A DNA stretch of 64,000 nt, from positions 124,001 to 188,000 of the forward strand of contig NZ_JACNMM010000007.1 of NCBI RefSeq assembly GCF_020529025.1, read 5' to 3'. The notes beneath the pieces are model-generated. The model was not told the DNA's origin. It did not search any database and was given only the letters and a program-made list of their open reading frames with translations. The position numbers and the translations under genes were made by a program. Positions 1 through 7,640 of the stretch are shown here, one piece after another (position 1 is the first letter of the stretch; the number at the start of each line of letters is the position of its first letter). The DNA comes from Oceaniglobus trochenteri (lineage in GTDB: Bacteria > Pseudomonadota > Alphaproteobacteria > Rhodobacterales > Rhodobacteraceae).

Positions 1-1684
1 TTTGTCCGCGGATGATCTGGCGGGCGTCCCATCCGGCGCGGTCGGGTGCGCCGGTGCCCCAGTGGCGGTTCGGGTCGGGCCAGGGGATCGCATCGACAAG
101 TGACCGGGTATAGGGGTGCTCGGGGCGTTCGATCACGTCGCCCGGCAGCCCCGCCTCGACGATCCGCCCCTTGTGCAGCACCAGAACGTAGTCGCTGACG
201 TGATAGGCGGTGGCCAGGTCATGGGTGATGTAGATGACCGAGATCGAGAAGCGGTCTTTCAGTCGTTGCAGGTTGCCGAGGATGGTCATGCGCAACGACG
301 CATCGACCATCGAAACCGGTTCATCGGCCACCAGCATGCGCGGCCCGATCATCAGCGCGCGGGCCACCATCAGGCGCTGGCGCTGACCGCCCGAAAGTTC
401 GTGGGGAAAGCGGCCCAGAACCTCGCCCGCATCCAGGCCAACGGCCTCGCAGGCCTCCTCCATCCGGCTGCGCGCGCTGCCGCCCTGGGTGGTCAGTCCG
501 AAGTTGGCCAGCGGCAGGGAAAGGGCGCGATCAACCTTGTAGAAGGGGTTGAACGATCCGTAGGGGTCCTGGAAAATCGCCTGCACCTCGCGCCGGTAGG
601 CGCGCCGTTCCTCGGCCCGCATGGCCGCCATCGGTTTCCCGCGATATCGGATTTCACCGGTGCTGGGGGTTTCGAACCCCAGAACCATGCGCGCCAGCGT
701 CGTCTTGCCCGACCCCGATTGCCCGACAACCGAGATGATCTGCGGGTGTTCGTCGGCCAGGCGGAATGAACAGGTGTCCAGAGCGCGGACCGCGTCGTTG
801 CCGAACAGCCCGCCGCCGAAGGTTTTCGATACCTTGTCGAATTCCATCAGGCTGGCCGCCTCGGGCTTGGCGATCACCGCAGGCGCCGCGGTTTCGGCCC
901 GTTTGCCCAGGGTCGGCACGCTGTCGATCAGCATCCGCGAATAGGCGTGCTGCGGGTCGGTGAAGATCCGGCCCACCGGCGCATCCTCGGCGATCAGCCC
1001 GTGCTGCAAGACGATGACGCGGTTCGTGGCCTGGGCCATCAGCCCCATGTCATGCCCGATCAGTAGCAGGCCACAGCCGATTTCCTCTTGCGCGGCGATC
1101 AGCGTGGCCATCACCTGTTTCTGCGTGATCACATCCAGCGCCGAGGTGGGTTCGTCGGCGATCACCAGGTCGGGTTTCATGGCGATGGCGATGGCGATGC
1201 AGGCGCGCTGCTTCATCCCGCCGGACAATTCATGCGGATAGGCGCGGGCCAGGTCGGGCGACAGGCCCACCCCCTTCAGCGCCCCCGCCACCAGGGCATC
1301 GGCGGCCTTGCGGTCAAGCCGCTGACCGTGGTCCACCAGCCCGTCAAGGATCTGTTCACGCAGCCGCAACACCGGGTTCAGCGAATTCATCGCCCCCTGC
1401 GGGATATAGGCGACATTGGCCAGCCGCGAGGCGCGCACCGCATCGCCGCGCAGGGCCAGAAGATCGGTGCCGTTCAGCTTGGCGGTTCCGCCGACGATCT
1501 TGCCGGGCGGTTCGATCATCTGCATCAGCGCCAGGGCGGTCGTGGTCTTGCCCGACCCGCTTTCGCCCACCAGGGCCACCCTTTCGCCGGGGGCAACGTC
1601 GAAGCTGACGCCGCGCACCGCGTGGATCACCCGTGTCGAGGTGAAATAGTCGATGCAAAGATCGCGTACCTCAAGAAGTGTCAT
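1..1684 (-). CDS. ABC transporter, fused double ATPase (DppD-DppF type), C-terminus cut by window edge
   Basis: Energises the peptide/nickel-type ABC importer encoded just upstream. About 561 codons are visible and the reading frame leaves the window without a stop. Two complete nucleotide-binding domains sit in one frame. Domain 1 has Walker A GESGSGKTT (about residue 40), signature HELSGGMKQR and Walker B LVIADEPTSALD. Domain 2 has GQSGSGKTT (about residue 321), HELSGGQRQR and MLVADEPVSMVD. In many species these are two separate proteins, so this is the fused form. ATG at 1684 lies 3 nt after the stop of the upstream permease gene, so the genes are coupled. The tail near the window start looks like the usual C-terminal extension, so little is probably missing. 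Confidence 0.93.
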   Translation of the reverse strand, partial: MTLLEVRDLCIDYFTSTRVIHAVRGVSFDVAPGERVALVGESGSGKTTTALALMQMIEPPGKIVGGTAKLNGTDLLALRGDAVRASRLANVAYIPQGAMNSLNPVLRLREQILDGLVDHGQRLDRKAADALVAGALKGVGLSPDLARAYPHELSGGMKQRACIAIAIAMKPDLVIADEPTSALDVITQKQVMATLIAAQEEIGCGLLLIGHDMGLMAQATNRVIVLQHGLIAEDAPVGRIFTDPQHAYSRMLIDSVPTLGKRAETAAPAVIAKPEAASLMEFDKVSKTFGGGLFGNDAVRALDTCSFRLADEHPQIISVVGQSGSGKTTLARMVLGFETPSTGEIRYRGKPMAAMRAEERRAYRREVQAIFQDPYGSFNPFYKVDRALSLPLANFGLTTQGGSARSRMEEACEAVGLDAGEVLGRFPHELSGGQRQRLMVARALMIGPRMLVADEPVSMVDASLRMTILGNLQRLKDRFSISVIYITHDLATAYHVSDYVLVLHKGRIVEAGLPGDVIERPEHPYTRSLVDAIPWPDPNRHWGTGAPDRAGWDARQIIRGQ

Positions 1685-1687
1685 GGC

Positions 1688-2614
1688 TCAGGTCCTTTTG
1701 CGCAGGCGTGGGTTGGCAAGTTCGTCAAGCCCCGCGTTCAGCAGGTAAAGCCCGACGAACAGCACGATCAGGATCAGCACCGGCGGCAGGATCCACCACC
1801 AGAGCCCCAGCAGGAAGGCCGAGAACTGCATGATCCAGTAAACCGTCATGCCGAGGGTGGGTTCGTTCTGCGGGCCAAGGCCCATCGCCTCAAGTCCGAC
1901 ACTGGCAAGGATCGCCGCCGCGACCGCGACGATGAAGGAGGAGATCAGGTAGGGCATGAGATTGGGGGCGATTTCCTTGAAGATGATGGAAAAGCCGCTG
2001 GAGCCGGAAAGCTTGGCCATTTCCACATAGCCCGCCTCGCGCATGACCAGGATCTGGCTGCGCACCTGGCGGGCCGGTCGGCGCCAGGCCAGAAGCGCGA
2101 TAATCAGCGCCATCCCAAAGGATGTCAGCCCGTTCTGAAGCATGGCCGAGATGATGACGAGAAACAGGATGGCGGGCACCGTGAGCAGGACATCGACGAT
2201 CCAGGTGATGATGCGATCCGCCCAGCCGCCGTAGTACCCGGCGACAAAGCCCACGGCCGAGCCGGCCAGGATGCCGATGAACCCCGCAATCACACCGGTG
2301 CGGATGGTCAGCCAGGCCCCCACCACCATCACCGCCAGAACGTCGCGCCCCTGCGGATCGGTGCCCAGCGGAAACTCGGCCGAAGGCGGCTGGCTGGCCG
2401 GGCCGGCCAGGGGGTGCGCCCCGGCGATATCGACGAACAGCCGCCCGATGGTGGTAAAGGCGACTAGCCCCAGCAGCAGGATCAGCCCGACGATCAGTTG
2501 CGGATTGCGGCGCAGATAGCGGCCGACGCCCAGAATCACGCCCCGCAGGCTGCCGGCCTCGGCCTCCTCGGCGATGGTTTCGACACGCGTTTGCACTGTG
2601 GGTGAGGTGGTCAT
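1688..2614 (-). CDS. ABC transporter permease, DppC/OppC type
   Basis: Inner-membrane permease subunit of the dipeptide/oligopeptide-type importer, 308 aa, the usual length for DppC. After a cytoplasmic N-terminus (about 35 residues) come a first membrane helix (LIVGLILLLGLVAF), a periplasmic segment with the family motif HPLGTDPQGRDVLA-like (here FPLGTDPQGRDVLA), then about five more helices. The cytoplasmic EAA loop reads MREAGYVEMAKLSGSSG, where the ATPases dock. It follows the DppB-like gene by 9 nt. Substrate cannot be read from the permease; the neighbouring sugar-acid enzymes suggest a saccharide rather than a peptide. Confidence 0.93.
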   Translation of the reverse strand: MTTSPTVQTRVETIAEEAEAGSLRGVILGVGRYLRRNPQLIVGLILLLGLVAFTTIGRLFVDIAGAHPLAGPASQPPSAEFPLGTDPQGRDVLAVMVVGAWLTIRTGVIAGFIGILAGSAVGFVAGYYGGWADRIITWIVDVLLTVPAILFLVIISAMLQNGLTSFGMALIIALLAWRRPARQVRSQILVMREAGYVEMAKLSGSSGFSIIFKEIAPNLMPYLISSFIVAVAAAILASVGLEAMGLGPQNEPTLGMTVYWIMQFSAFLLGLWWWILPPVLILIVLFVGLYLLNAGLDELANPRLRKRT

Positions 2615-2623
2615 GGGAACTCC

Positions 2624-3619
2624 TTACGCGCGCACACGGGGGTCGATCAGCGGATAGATCAGATCAACCAGCAGCATCGACAGCGCGATGGTGACGATCA
2701 GGATGAAGACGATGCCGTAGATCGTCGGGTAGTCGAACAGGGTGATGGATTCGAGCAGCAGGTTCCCCATGCCGGGATAGCCGAAGACGATCTCGACCAG
2801 CACGGCGCCGGTGACGACCTGCCCGAAGAACAGCGCCAGCGTCGTGACCTGGGGCAGGACCGCGTTGCGCACACCATAGCGCAGGAAGACGCGCCGGGGT
2901 TTCAGGCCCTTGGCCTTGGCGAAGACCATGTAATCCTCGCCCTGCACCGTCACCATCATGCCGCGCATGCCGATGGCCCAGATCCCGATCGAGGCGATGG
3001 CGATGGAGAGCGCGGGCAGAAGCGAATGGTGCAGCACCTCAAGCGCGAAGGACCAGTTCCAGCCGGGGATCGAGAACAGCGAATAGCCCCCCGAAATCGG
3101 AAACCACCCGCCCTTGGCCGCCAGGAAATAGATCAGCACCAACCCGATCAGGTAGAAGGGAATGGCCGAGAAGACCATCAGAACCGACGACACCGCCTGC
3201 ATCAGCAGGGAATCGCGACGCCAGGCCGCATAGGCCCCCACCAGCGTGCCGATCGCGAAGGACACCAGCGTCGTGGTGATCATCAGCCCCAGCGTCCAGG
3301 GCAGTGCCCCCCCGATCAGATCGCCGACCCGCGTCGGATAGGACGAGATCGAATAGCCGAAATCGAAGGTCGCGATGTCGTGGAGGTAGTCGAAATAGCG
3401 TTTCCACAATGGCTGATCCAGCCCGAAGCGTTCGTTGAAGGCCTCGGTCAGGACGGCAATCTGGTTGCCCGAAATCCCCGAGGTTTCGGCAAGCTGGGTC
3501 AGCTTTTCCGTGATCGGGTTCTTGGGGGCCAGTTGCGGCAGGAAGAAGTTGAGCGTCGCCGCGGCCCAGATGACCGCAAGCAACGTCAGGATGCGTCGCA
3601 GGATGCGCTGGATATACAT
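2624..3619 (-). CDS. ABC transporter permease, DppB/OppB type
   Basis: First permease of the importer, 331 aa. The N-terminus has the DppB pattern: a single helix (ILTLLAVIWAAATLNFFLPQL) followed by a long periplasmic loop. Then come a helix block and the EAA loop (GEDYMVFAKAKGLKPRRVFLR). The C-terminus has the typical VVTGAVLVEIVFGYPGMG stretch. It pairs with the DppC-like subunit downstream. A GC-rich inverted repeat (3640-3667) separates it from the binding-protein gene upstream, which may lower permease expression relative to the binding protein. Confidence 0.93.
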   Translation of the reverse strand: MYIQRILRRILTLLAVIWAAATLNFFLPQLAPKNPITEKLTQLAETSGISGNQIAVLTEAFNERFGLDQPLWKRYFDYLHDIATFDFGYSISSYPTRVGDLIGGALPWTLGLMITTTLVSFAIGTLVGAYAAWRRDSLLMQAVSSVLMVFSAIPFYLIGLVLIYFLAAKGGWFPISGGYSLFSIPGWNWSFALEVLHHSLLPALSIAIASIGIWAIGMRGMMVTVQGEDYMVFAKAKGLKPRRVFLRYGVRNAVLPQVTTLALFFGQVVTGAVLVEIVFGYPGMGNLLLESITLFDYPTIYGIVFILIVTIALSMLLVDLIYPLIDPRVRA

Positions 3620-3639
3620 GGAATTCGCCTGTCTGTGCC

Positions 3640-3667
3640 GGGTTCGGGCCAGAAGCGGCCCGAACCC
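3640..3667. promoter_or_regulatory. Intercistronic hairpin between binding-protein and permease genes
   Basis: Perfect 11-bp inverted repeat (GGGTTCGGGCC / GGCCCGAACCC) with a 6-nt loop, lying in the 57-bp gap after the substrate-binding-protein stop codon. There is no T-run on the transcribed minus strand, so it looks like an mRNA-stabilising or processing stem rather than a full terminator. Confidence 0.6.
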
Positions 3668-3676
3668 CGTTCGCGA

Positions 3677-5437
3677 TCAGTTTGCCGGTTCAAGCTGGTG
3701 CATCACGTAGCCGAACTGACCCGAGGTGTACCAGAAGGCCGGCTGGAGATAGGGGTTCTCCTCGGTGGGCCAGTTGGTCCAGTAGGTCGTGTTCATCGGA
3801 ATGCGGTGATACCATTCCTGGATCGGCACCTCGACCGCCTCGCGCATCCAGATTTCCATGGCCTGGGTCGTCAGGTCCAGGATCTTGGCGTCGCCCGGCT
3901 GCAACGCTCCGATCTGTTCCACCAGCCCGTCGAATTCGGCATCGCACCAGCGGTCCATGAACAGGGTCGGCTGACCTTCGGACAACTGGTTCTTGCAGGT
4001 GTACATTTCCAGCGTGGCATAGGGATCGGAGATCGAACCGCGGTGGCCGAACATCGCCATGTCGAACTTGCCGTCGCGCATGATGCCGCGGCTTTCCGGG
4101 GTCGACCGGAACGAGGCGTCGATCCCCGCCTGGCGCAGTTGCTGCGACACGACAGGCGCGACGGCATCCAGCACCGAGATCGTCTCGATCTGGACGGTCA
4201 GTACCTCACCGTCCTTTTCCCACATGCCGTCGGCGTTCTTGGCATAGCCGATTTCCTGCATCAGGGCATCGCCCTTGGCCTGATCGAAGACGCCGATGCC
4301 GTATTTCTCGGCCAGGGGCTGGGCCGCATCGATATAGGGTTTCAGCGATCCGAAGCCGGGGAAGGGGGTGTTGGCGCTTTCGCTGGCACCGCCATAGACG
4401 ATGTCGCTGATCTGGTCGCGGTTGACGTAATAGTTGATCGCGTGGCGCAACTTGGGGTCGGCCCACTTTTCCTTCAGGTTGTTGAAGTACAGCGAGGTGG
4501 GCCACCAGTCTTTCGATCCATAGGGCGGCTTGTCACCGCTGAAGGTGCTGATCTGGGGGGATTGCGACACGATCTGCTTGATCACGCTGGCCACCCCGAT
4601 GTCGGCGGTGATGTCGACCTGGTTGGCCGAGATAAGCTGTGCCATCCGGTCGCGCGTGCCACCCGGAACTGTCACGATACGCTCCATCGCGGGCAGGTCG
4701 GCAAAGCCCGATTGCGCCGCCCAGTAATCGTCGCGCCGGTCGATGAAGACCTGGGTGTCGGTGAAGCGCACCAGTTTCCAGGGGCCGGTCGTCAGGGGCC
4801 AGCCCTTTTCAAGGTCGAAGTTGGTGAAGGCGGCCTTGTCCTCGATATCCTTCCAGACATGTTCGGGAACGATCTGAAAGCCGATGTCGAAATAGTTGAT
4901 CAGGAACTTGAAGGCAAAGCGCGGGTCGGGCCGTGTGAGGGTGAACTTCACGGTGTTCTCGTCCACAGCCTCGACCGACGCGACCGAGTCGGTCACCTTC
5001 GTGGCCTGGATCAGGTCTTTCTTGCCCGCGCCGTTTTCGCGCAGCATTTCATAGGTGAAGGCCACGTCGGCGGCATCGAAGGCCTCGCCATCCGACCAGG
5101 TCACCCCTTCGCGCAGCTTCACCGTCACTTCGGTGAAATCGTCGTTGTACTCGAATCCCTCGGCCAGCCAGGGGATCAGCTCGTCCTTGTTCGAGTTGTA
5201 ATAGAACAGCGGTTCGAACATGTTCAGGATCGAGCCGCGAATATCCTCGTTGTTGATGGTGTAGGGGTTCGCGATCCCCACGTTGCGATAGTTGGGCGCC
5301 TCGGTCTGGTGGGCCACCACCAGCGTCTTTTCGCGGGCCACGTTGGCCAGGCTCTGGGCCATGGCCGTGCCCGCCAGAAGCGAACAGACCAGCCCCCCGG
5401 TCAGCCCGCCCAGCAAAGTCAGATTTGCAAGTTTCAT
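3677..5437 (-). CDS. ABC transporter substrate-binding protein, family 5 (DppA/OppA type)
   Basis: Periplasmic receptor of the importer, 586 aa. A Sec signal peptide is clear at residues 1-27 (hydrophobic GGLTGGLVCSLLAGT, cleavage after AMA). The mature protein has the cluster-C features: an N-terminal strand with LVVAHQTEAPNYRNV, LNMFEPLFYYNS and LIPWLAEGFEYND, then KLREGVTWSDGEAFDAADV, the family's signature. A strong ribosome site (GGGAGGAAAA) precedes ATG 5437. Family members bind peptides, nickel, opines or oligosaccharides. The operon's dehydratase-like and dehydrogenase partners make a sugar or uronate oligomer the better guess here (inference). Confidence 0.93.
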   Translation of the reverse strand: MKLANLTLLGGLTGGLVCSLLAGTAMAQSLANVAREKTLVVAHQTEAPNYRNVGIANPYTINNEDIRGSILNMFEPLFYYNSNKDELIPWLAEGFEYNDDFTEVTVKLREGVTWSDGEAFDAADVAFTYEMLRENGAGKKDLIQATKVTDSVASVEAVDENTVKFTLTRPDPRFAFKFLINYFDIGFQIVPEHVWKDIEDKAAFTNFDLEKGWPLTTGPWKLVRFTDTQVFIDRRDDYWAAQSGFADLPAMERIVTVPGGTRDRMAQLISANQVDITADIGVASVIKQIVSQSPQISTFSGDKPPYGSKDWWPTSLYFNNLKEKWADPKLRHAINYYVNRDQISDIVYGGASESANTPFPGFGSLKPYIDAAQPLAEKYGIGVFDQAKGDALMQEIGYAKNADGMWEKDGEVLTVQIETISVLDAVAPVVSQQLRQAGIDASFRSTPESRGIMRDGKFDMAMFGHRGSISDPYATLEMYTCKNQLSEGQPTLFMDRWCDAEFDGLVEQIGALQPGDAKILDLTTQAMEIWMREAVEVPIQEWYHRIPMNTTYWTNWPTEENPYLQPAFWYTSGQFGYVMHQLEPAN

Positions 5438-5470
5438 CGATTTTCCTCCCTTGGTCGATTGGCGTTCCCG

Positions 5471-6319
5471 CTAGTGCGGGGAATCGTCGGTTGCGTCGGG
5501 CAGCACGAAGCCGTGCCGTGCGTCGCTGGTGAAGCTGCGGATATGGCTGCCGCCCGTCGCGAAAAGCGTGGCGCCGGTCACGAAACCGGCGTCGCGTGAC
5601 AGGAAATACAGCGCAGGCGCTGCCATCTCGGCGGGCTGGCCGGCCCGTTGCATCGGGTTTGCCCCCTTGCAGGCCTTTTCCCAGGTCGCCATGTCGCGAC
5701 GGCGAAAGGCATTGCGGTCGGTCTGGACCAGACCGGGCGACAGGGTGTTGAAGGTGATTCCGTCGGCGCCGCCCTGAAGGGCCAGGTTCTCGAACAGGTT
5801 CACCAGCGCGGCCTTGGTCATGGCATAGATCGGCATTTCGGCAGACGGGACCTGCTGTTGCACGCTGCCGATGGCCAGTACCCGGCCGAAACCGGCGCTG
5901 ACCATGTCGGGCAGAAGCTGCTGAAGCAGTTCCAGGTTCGTCGTGATGTTGATGGCGATCTGGCGGGCGATATCGTCGCTGCTCTGGCACAGGAATGGTT
6001 TGTGGATCTGGATCGAGGCCGACAGGACCACGCTGTCCACCGGGCCACCGGCCCGGGCCTTTTGCGCCAGGGTGCGGCCCGCGCCGGTGTCTTCCAGGTT
6101 CTGTTCGATCAGCTCTGCGCTGCCACCGGCCCCGGCGATGCGGCTGGCCAGGGTCTGGGCGGCATCGCCGCGCCCGGCCGCGTCGTCCGCGGCTGCCGAG
6201 TGGTTCACGATCACATGGGCCCCGCCCTGGCCCAGGGCCAGGGCGATTTCGGCGGCGATACCGCGGCTGGCGCCGGTCACGAGAATGCGGCGGTTTTCGA
6301 AGGGTCTGCTCTGGGTCAC
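5471..6319 (-). CDS. Short-chain dehydrogenase/reductase (SDR)
   Basis: Classical NAD(P)-dependent SDR of 282 aa. Rossmann motif TGASRGI near the N-terminus; catalytic Ser (AIGSVQQQ) and YAMTK (Tyr-x3-Lys) are present. The insertion QTLASRIAGAGGSAELIEQ resembles sugar and polyol dehydrogenases. GTG at 6319 is chosen because GCAGGACA lies at ribosome-site distance. A longer in-frame ATG at 6382 would overlap the preceding enolase-superfamily gene by 35 nt and lacks a ribosome site. It sits between that gene and the binding-protein gene and probably oxidises or reduces an intermediate of the imported sugar. Substrate unknown. Confidence 0.88.
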   Translation of the reverse strand: MTQSRPFENRRILVTGASRGIAAEIALALGQGGAHVIVNHSAAADDAAGRGDAAQTLASRIAGAGGSAELIEQNLEDTGAGRTLAQKARAGGPVDSVVLSASIQIHKPFLCQSSDDIARQIAINITTNLELLQQLLPDMVSAGFGRVLAIGSVQQQVPSAEMPIYAMTKAALVNLFENLALQGGADGITFNTLSPGLVQTDRNAFRRRDMATWEKACKGANPMQRAGQPAEMAAPALYFLSRDAGFVTGATLFATGGSHIRSFTSDARHGFVLPDATDDSPH

Positions 6320-6347
6320 GGGAATGTCCTGCAATGATGTCTTCTGG

Positions 6348-7529
6348 CTAGGCGTCCGGCCCGGCGCCCGGTATGCCCGCAAAGGAAAGAACCTGCGGCT
6401 GGGCGGCGCTGGCGGCGCGCTGCATGGCGTTGGTGTCGACGTTCAGCCCCGATCCCGGCCCCTGCCCAAGCCCGACCTTGCCATTCTCGATCTCAAGCCG
6501 CCCTCCGGCGATTTCGGTATAAAGCGGGCTTTCGCGCACCTGCCGTTCGAGGATCAGGAAAGAGGGCAGGGCGGCGGCGACATGGCGGCTGACCGCATCC
6601 AGGATCGGACCGACAGGATTGTGCAGGCTTGCCTCGACGCCGCAGCTTGTCGCCAGTTCAAGGATTGCCATGCCGTTGCGCACCCCTGTCAGCCGCAGGT
6701 CGGGCAGGATCACATCGAAGGCGCCATCGTCCAGAAGACGCCGCGTGTCGCCCAGGGTTTCAAGCGATTCACCCCCGGCCAGCCGGATGCCCTGCTGTTG
6801 GCCCAGGCTGCGCAACTGGCGCTGATCGCGGGCGGAAAACCGGGTCGCATCCACCGGGTCTTCGATCCAGAAGGGCGACAGGGGGGCCGTTTCGCGTATG
6901 ACCAGGGCGGCGGTTGCCGGGTTCAGGCGCGAATGGCAGTCGATCAGCAGCCTGACATCCGGCCCGACCGCATCGCGTACCGCACCAATCCGTGCCAGCC
7001 CGGTGTCCAGGGCCGCGCGGTCGGGGGCGCTATCCCACGAGAAGCCGTCGAAGGGCGCGATCTTCAGTGCGCCATAACCTTCGTCGGCGATCACCGCACG
7101 CGCCTGCGCGGCAAAGCCTTCGGGGCTACGGTCGGGGATGCCGCGGTTGATGTTCGCATAGGTCGGCACCTGCTGGCGATAGGCCCCGCCCAGCATCACG
7201 GCGAGGGGGATGTCGCACCGCCGCGCCATGGCATCCAGGATGGCCTGTTCGAAAGCCGCGCTTACCGTCTTGCGGGCGATCGAGACATGCTTGCCCGCCA
7301 GAAGCGAAAGCGCCGGAGCGATAGGCGCCGGGCGTTCCGAGGCCACCACCTGCGCCAGAAGGGCGAGGGTGGATTCGATGGCGGCCGCATTTGCGAAATC
7401 GGTGGCTTCGCCAAACCCCTTGGTGCCGTCCGAAAGGGTGACGGAGACAAAGATCCAAGTGGTCTTGGCCGAAATGGCGACGCGGGAAAACGAAAGTTCG
7501 TCCACCGTCAGGTTGCTTTTGGTACTCAT
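6348..7529 (-). CDS. Mandelate racemase/muconate lactonizing family enzyme (enolase superfamily)
   Basis: First gene of the minus-strand operon, 393 aa. Two-domain enolase-superfamily protein. Barrel motifs visible are LKIAPFDGFSW (strand 2), LLIDCHSRLN (first Mg ligand, Asp), FWIEDPVD (second ligand, Glu), RLAGGES (third ligand, Glu) and SLHNPVGP at the C-terminal end. Superfamily members abstract the proton alpha to a carboxylate, giving dehydration, racemisation or cycloisomerisation of sugar acids. ATG 7529 is preferred: GGAG lies 9 nt upstream, while the earlier in-frame ATGs at 7538 and 7556 lack a ribosome site. The exact sugar acid cannot be told from the motifs. Confidence 0.9.
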   Translation of the reverse strand: MSTKSNLTVDELSFSRVAISAKTTWIFVSVTLSDGTKGFGEATDFANAAAIESTLALLAQVVASERPAPIAPALSLLAGKHVSIARKTVSAAFEQAILDAMARRCDIPLAVMLGGAYRQQVPTYANINRGIPDRSPEGFAAQARAVIADEGYGALKIAPFDGFSWDSAPDRAALDTGLARIGAVRDAVGPDVRLLIDCHSRLNPATAALVIRETAPLSPFWIEDPVDATRFSARDQRQLRSLGQQQGIRLAGGESLETLGDTRRLLDDGAFDVILPDLRLTGVRNGMAILELATSCGVEASLHNPVGPILDAVSRHVAAALPSFLILERQVRESPLYTEIAGGRLEIENGKVGLGQGPGSGLNVDTNAMQRAASAAQPQVLSFAGIPGAGPDA

Positions 7530-7554
7530 GCGCCGCATCTCCGATAGGTGTTCC

Positions 7555-7584
7555 ATATAGTGAGAGATGATCTTTAAAAGTCAA
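7555..7584 (-). promoter_or_regulatory. Sigma-70-like promoter of the minus-strand ABC operon
   Basis: Reading the minus strand, TTGACT (7584-7579) is followed after 18 nt by CTATAT (7560-7555). This places the start of transcription roughly 20 nt upstream of the chosen ATG at 7529. The region is AT-rich compared with its surroundings. The palindrome at 7587-7601 abuts the -35 box. Confidence 0.5.
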
Positions 7585-7586
7585 AC

Positions 7587-7601
7587 AAAGTTTCAAACTT
7601 T
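7587..7601. promoter_or_regulatory. Candidate IclR-type operator in divergent intergenic region
   Basis: Perfect 15-bp palindrome AAAGTTT-C-AAACTTT with 7-bp arms. It lies between the divergent enolase-family operon and the IclR-fusion gene, 3 bp upstream of the minus-strand -35 box and about 40 bp before ATG 7641. IclR regulators usually bind palindromes of this size between themselves and their targets. Binding here is inferred. Confidence 0.5.
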
Positions 7602-7640
7602 TTCTGGATTGCCGACTGGCTTGCCATTAGGCTTTTGCCC

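Noticed and set aside
3026-5599. 857-codon open frame on the plus strand
   Set aside because: It is the shadow of the permease and binding-protein genes on the minus strand; the product is rich in His/Arg/Gly/Asp with no domain, typical of antisense frames in GC-rich DNA.
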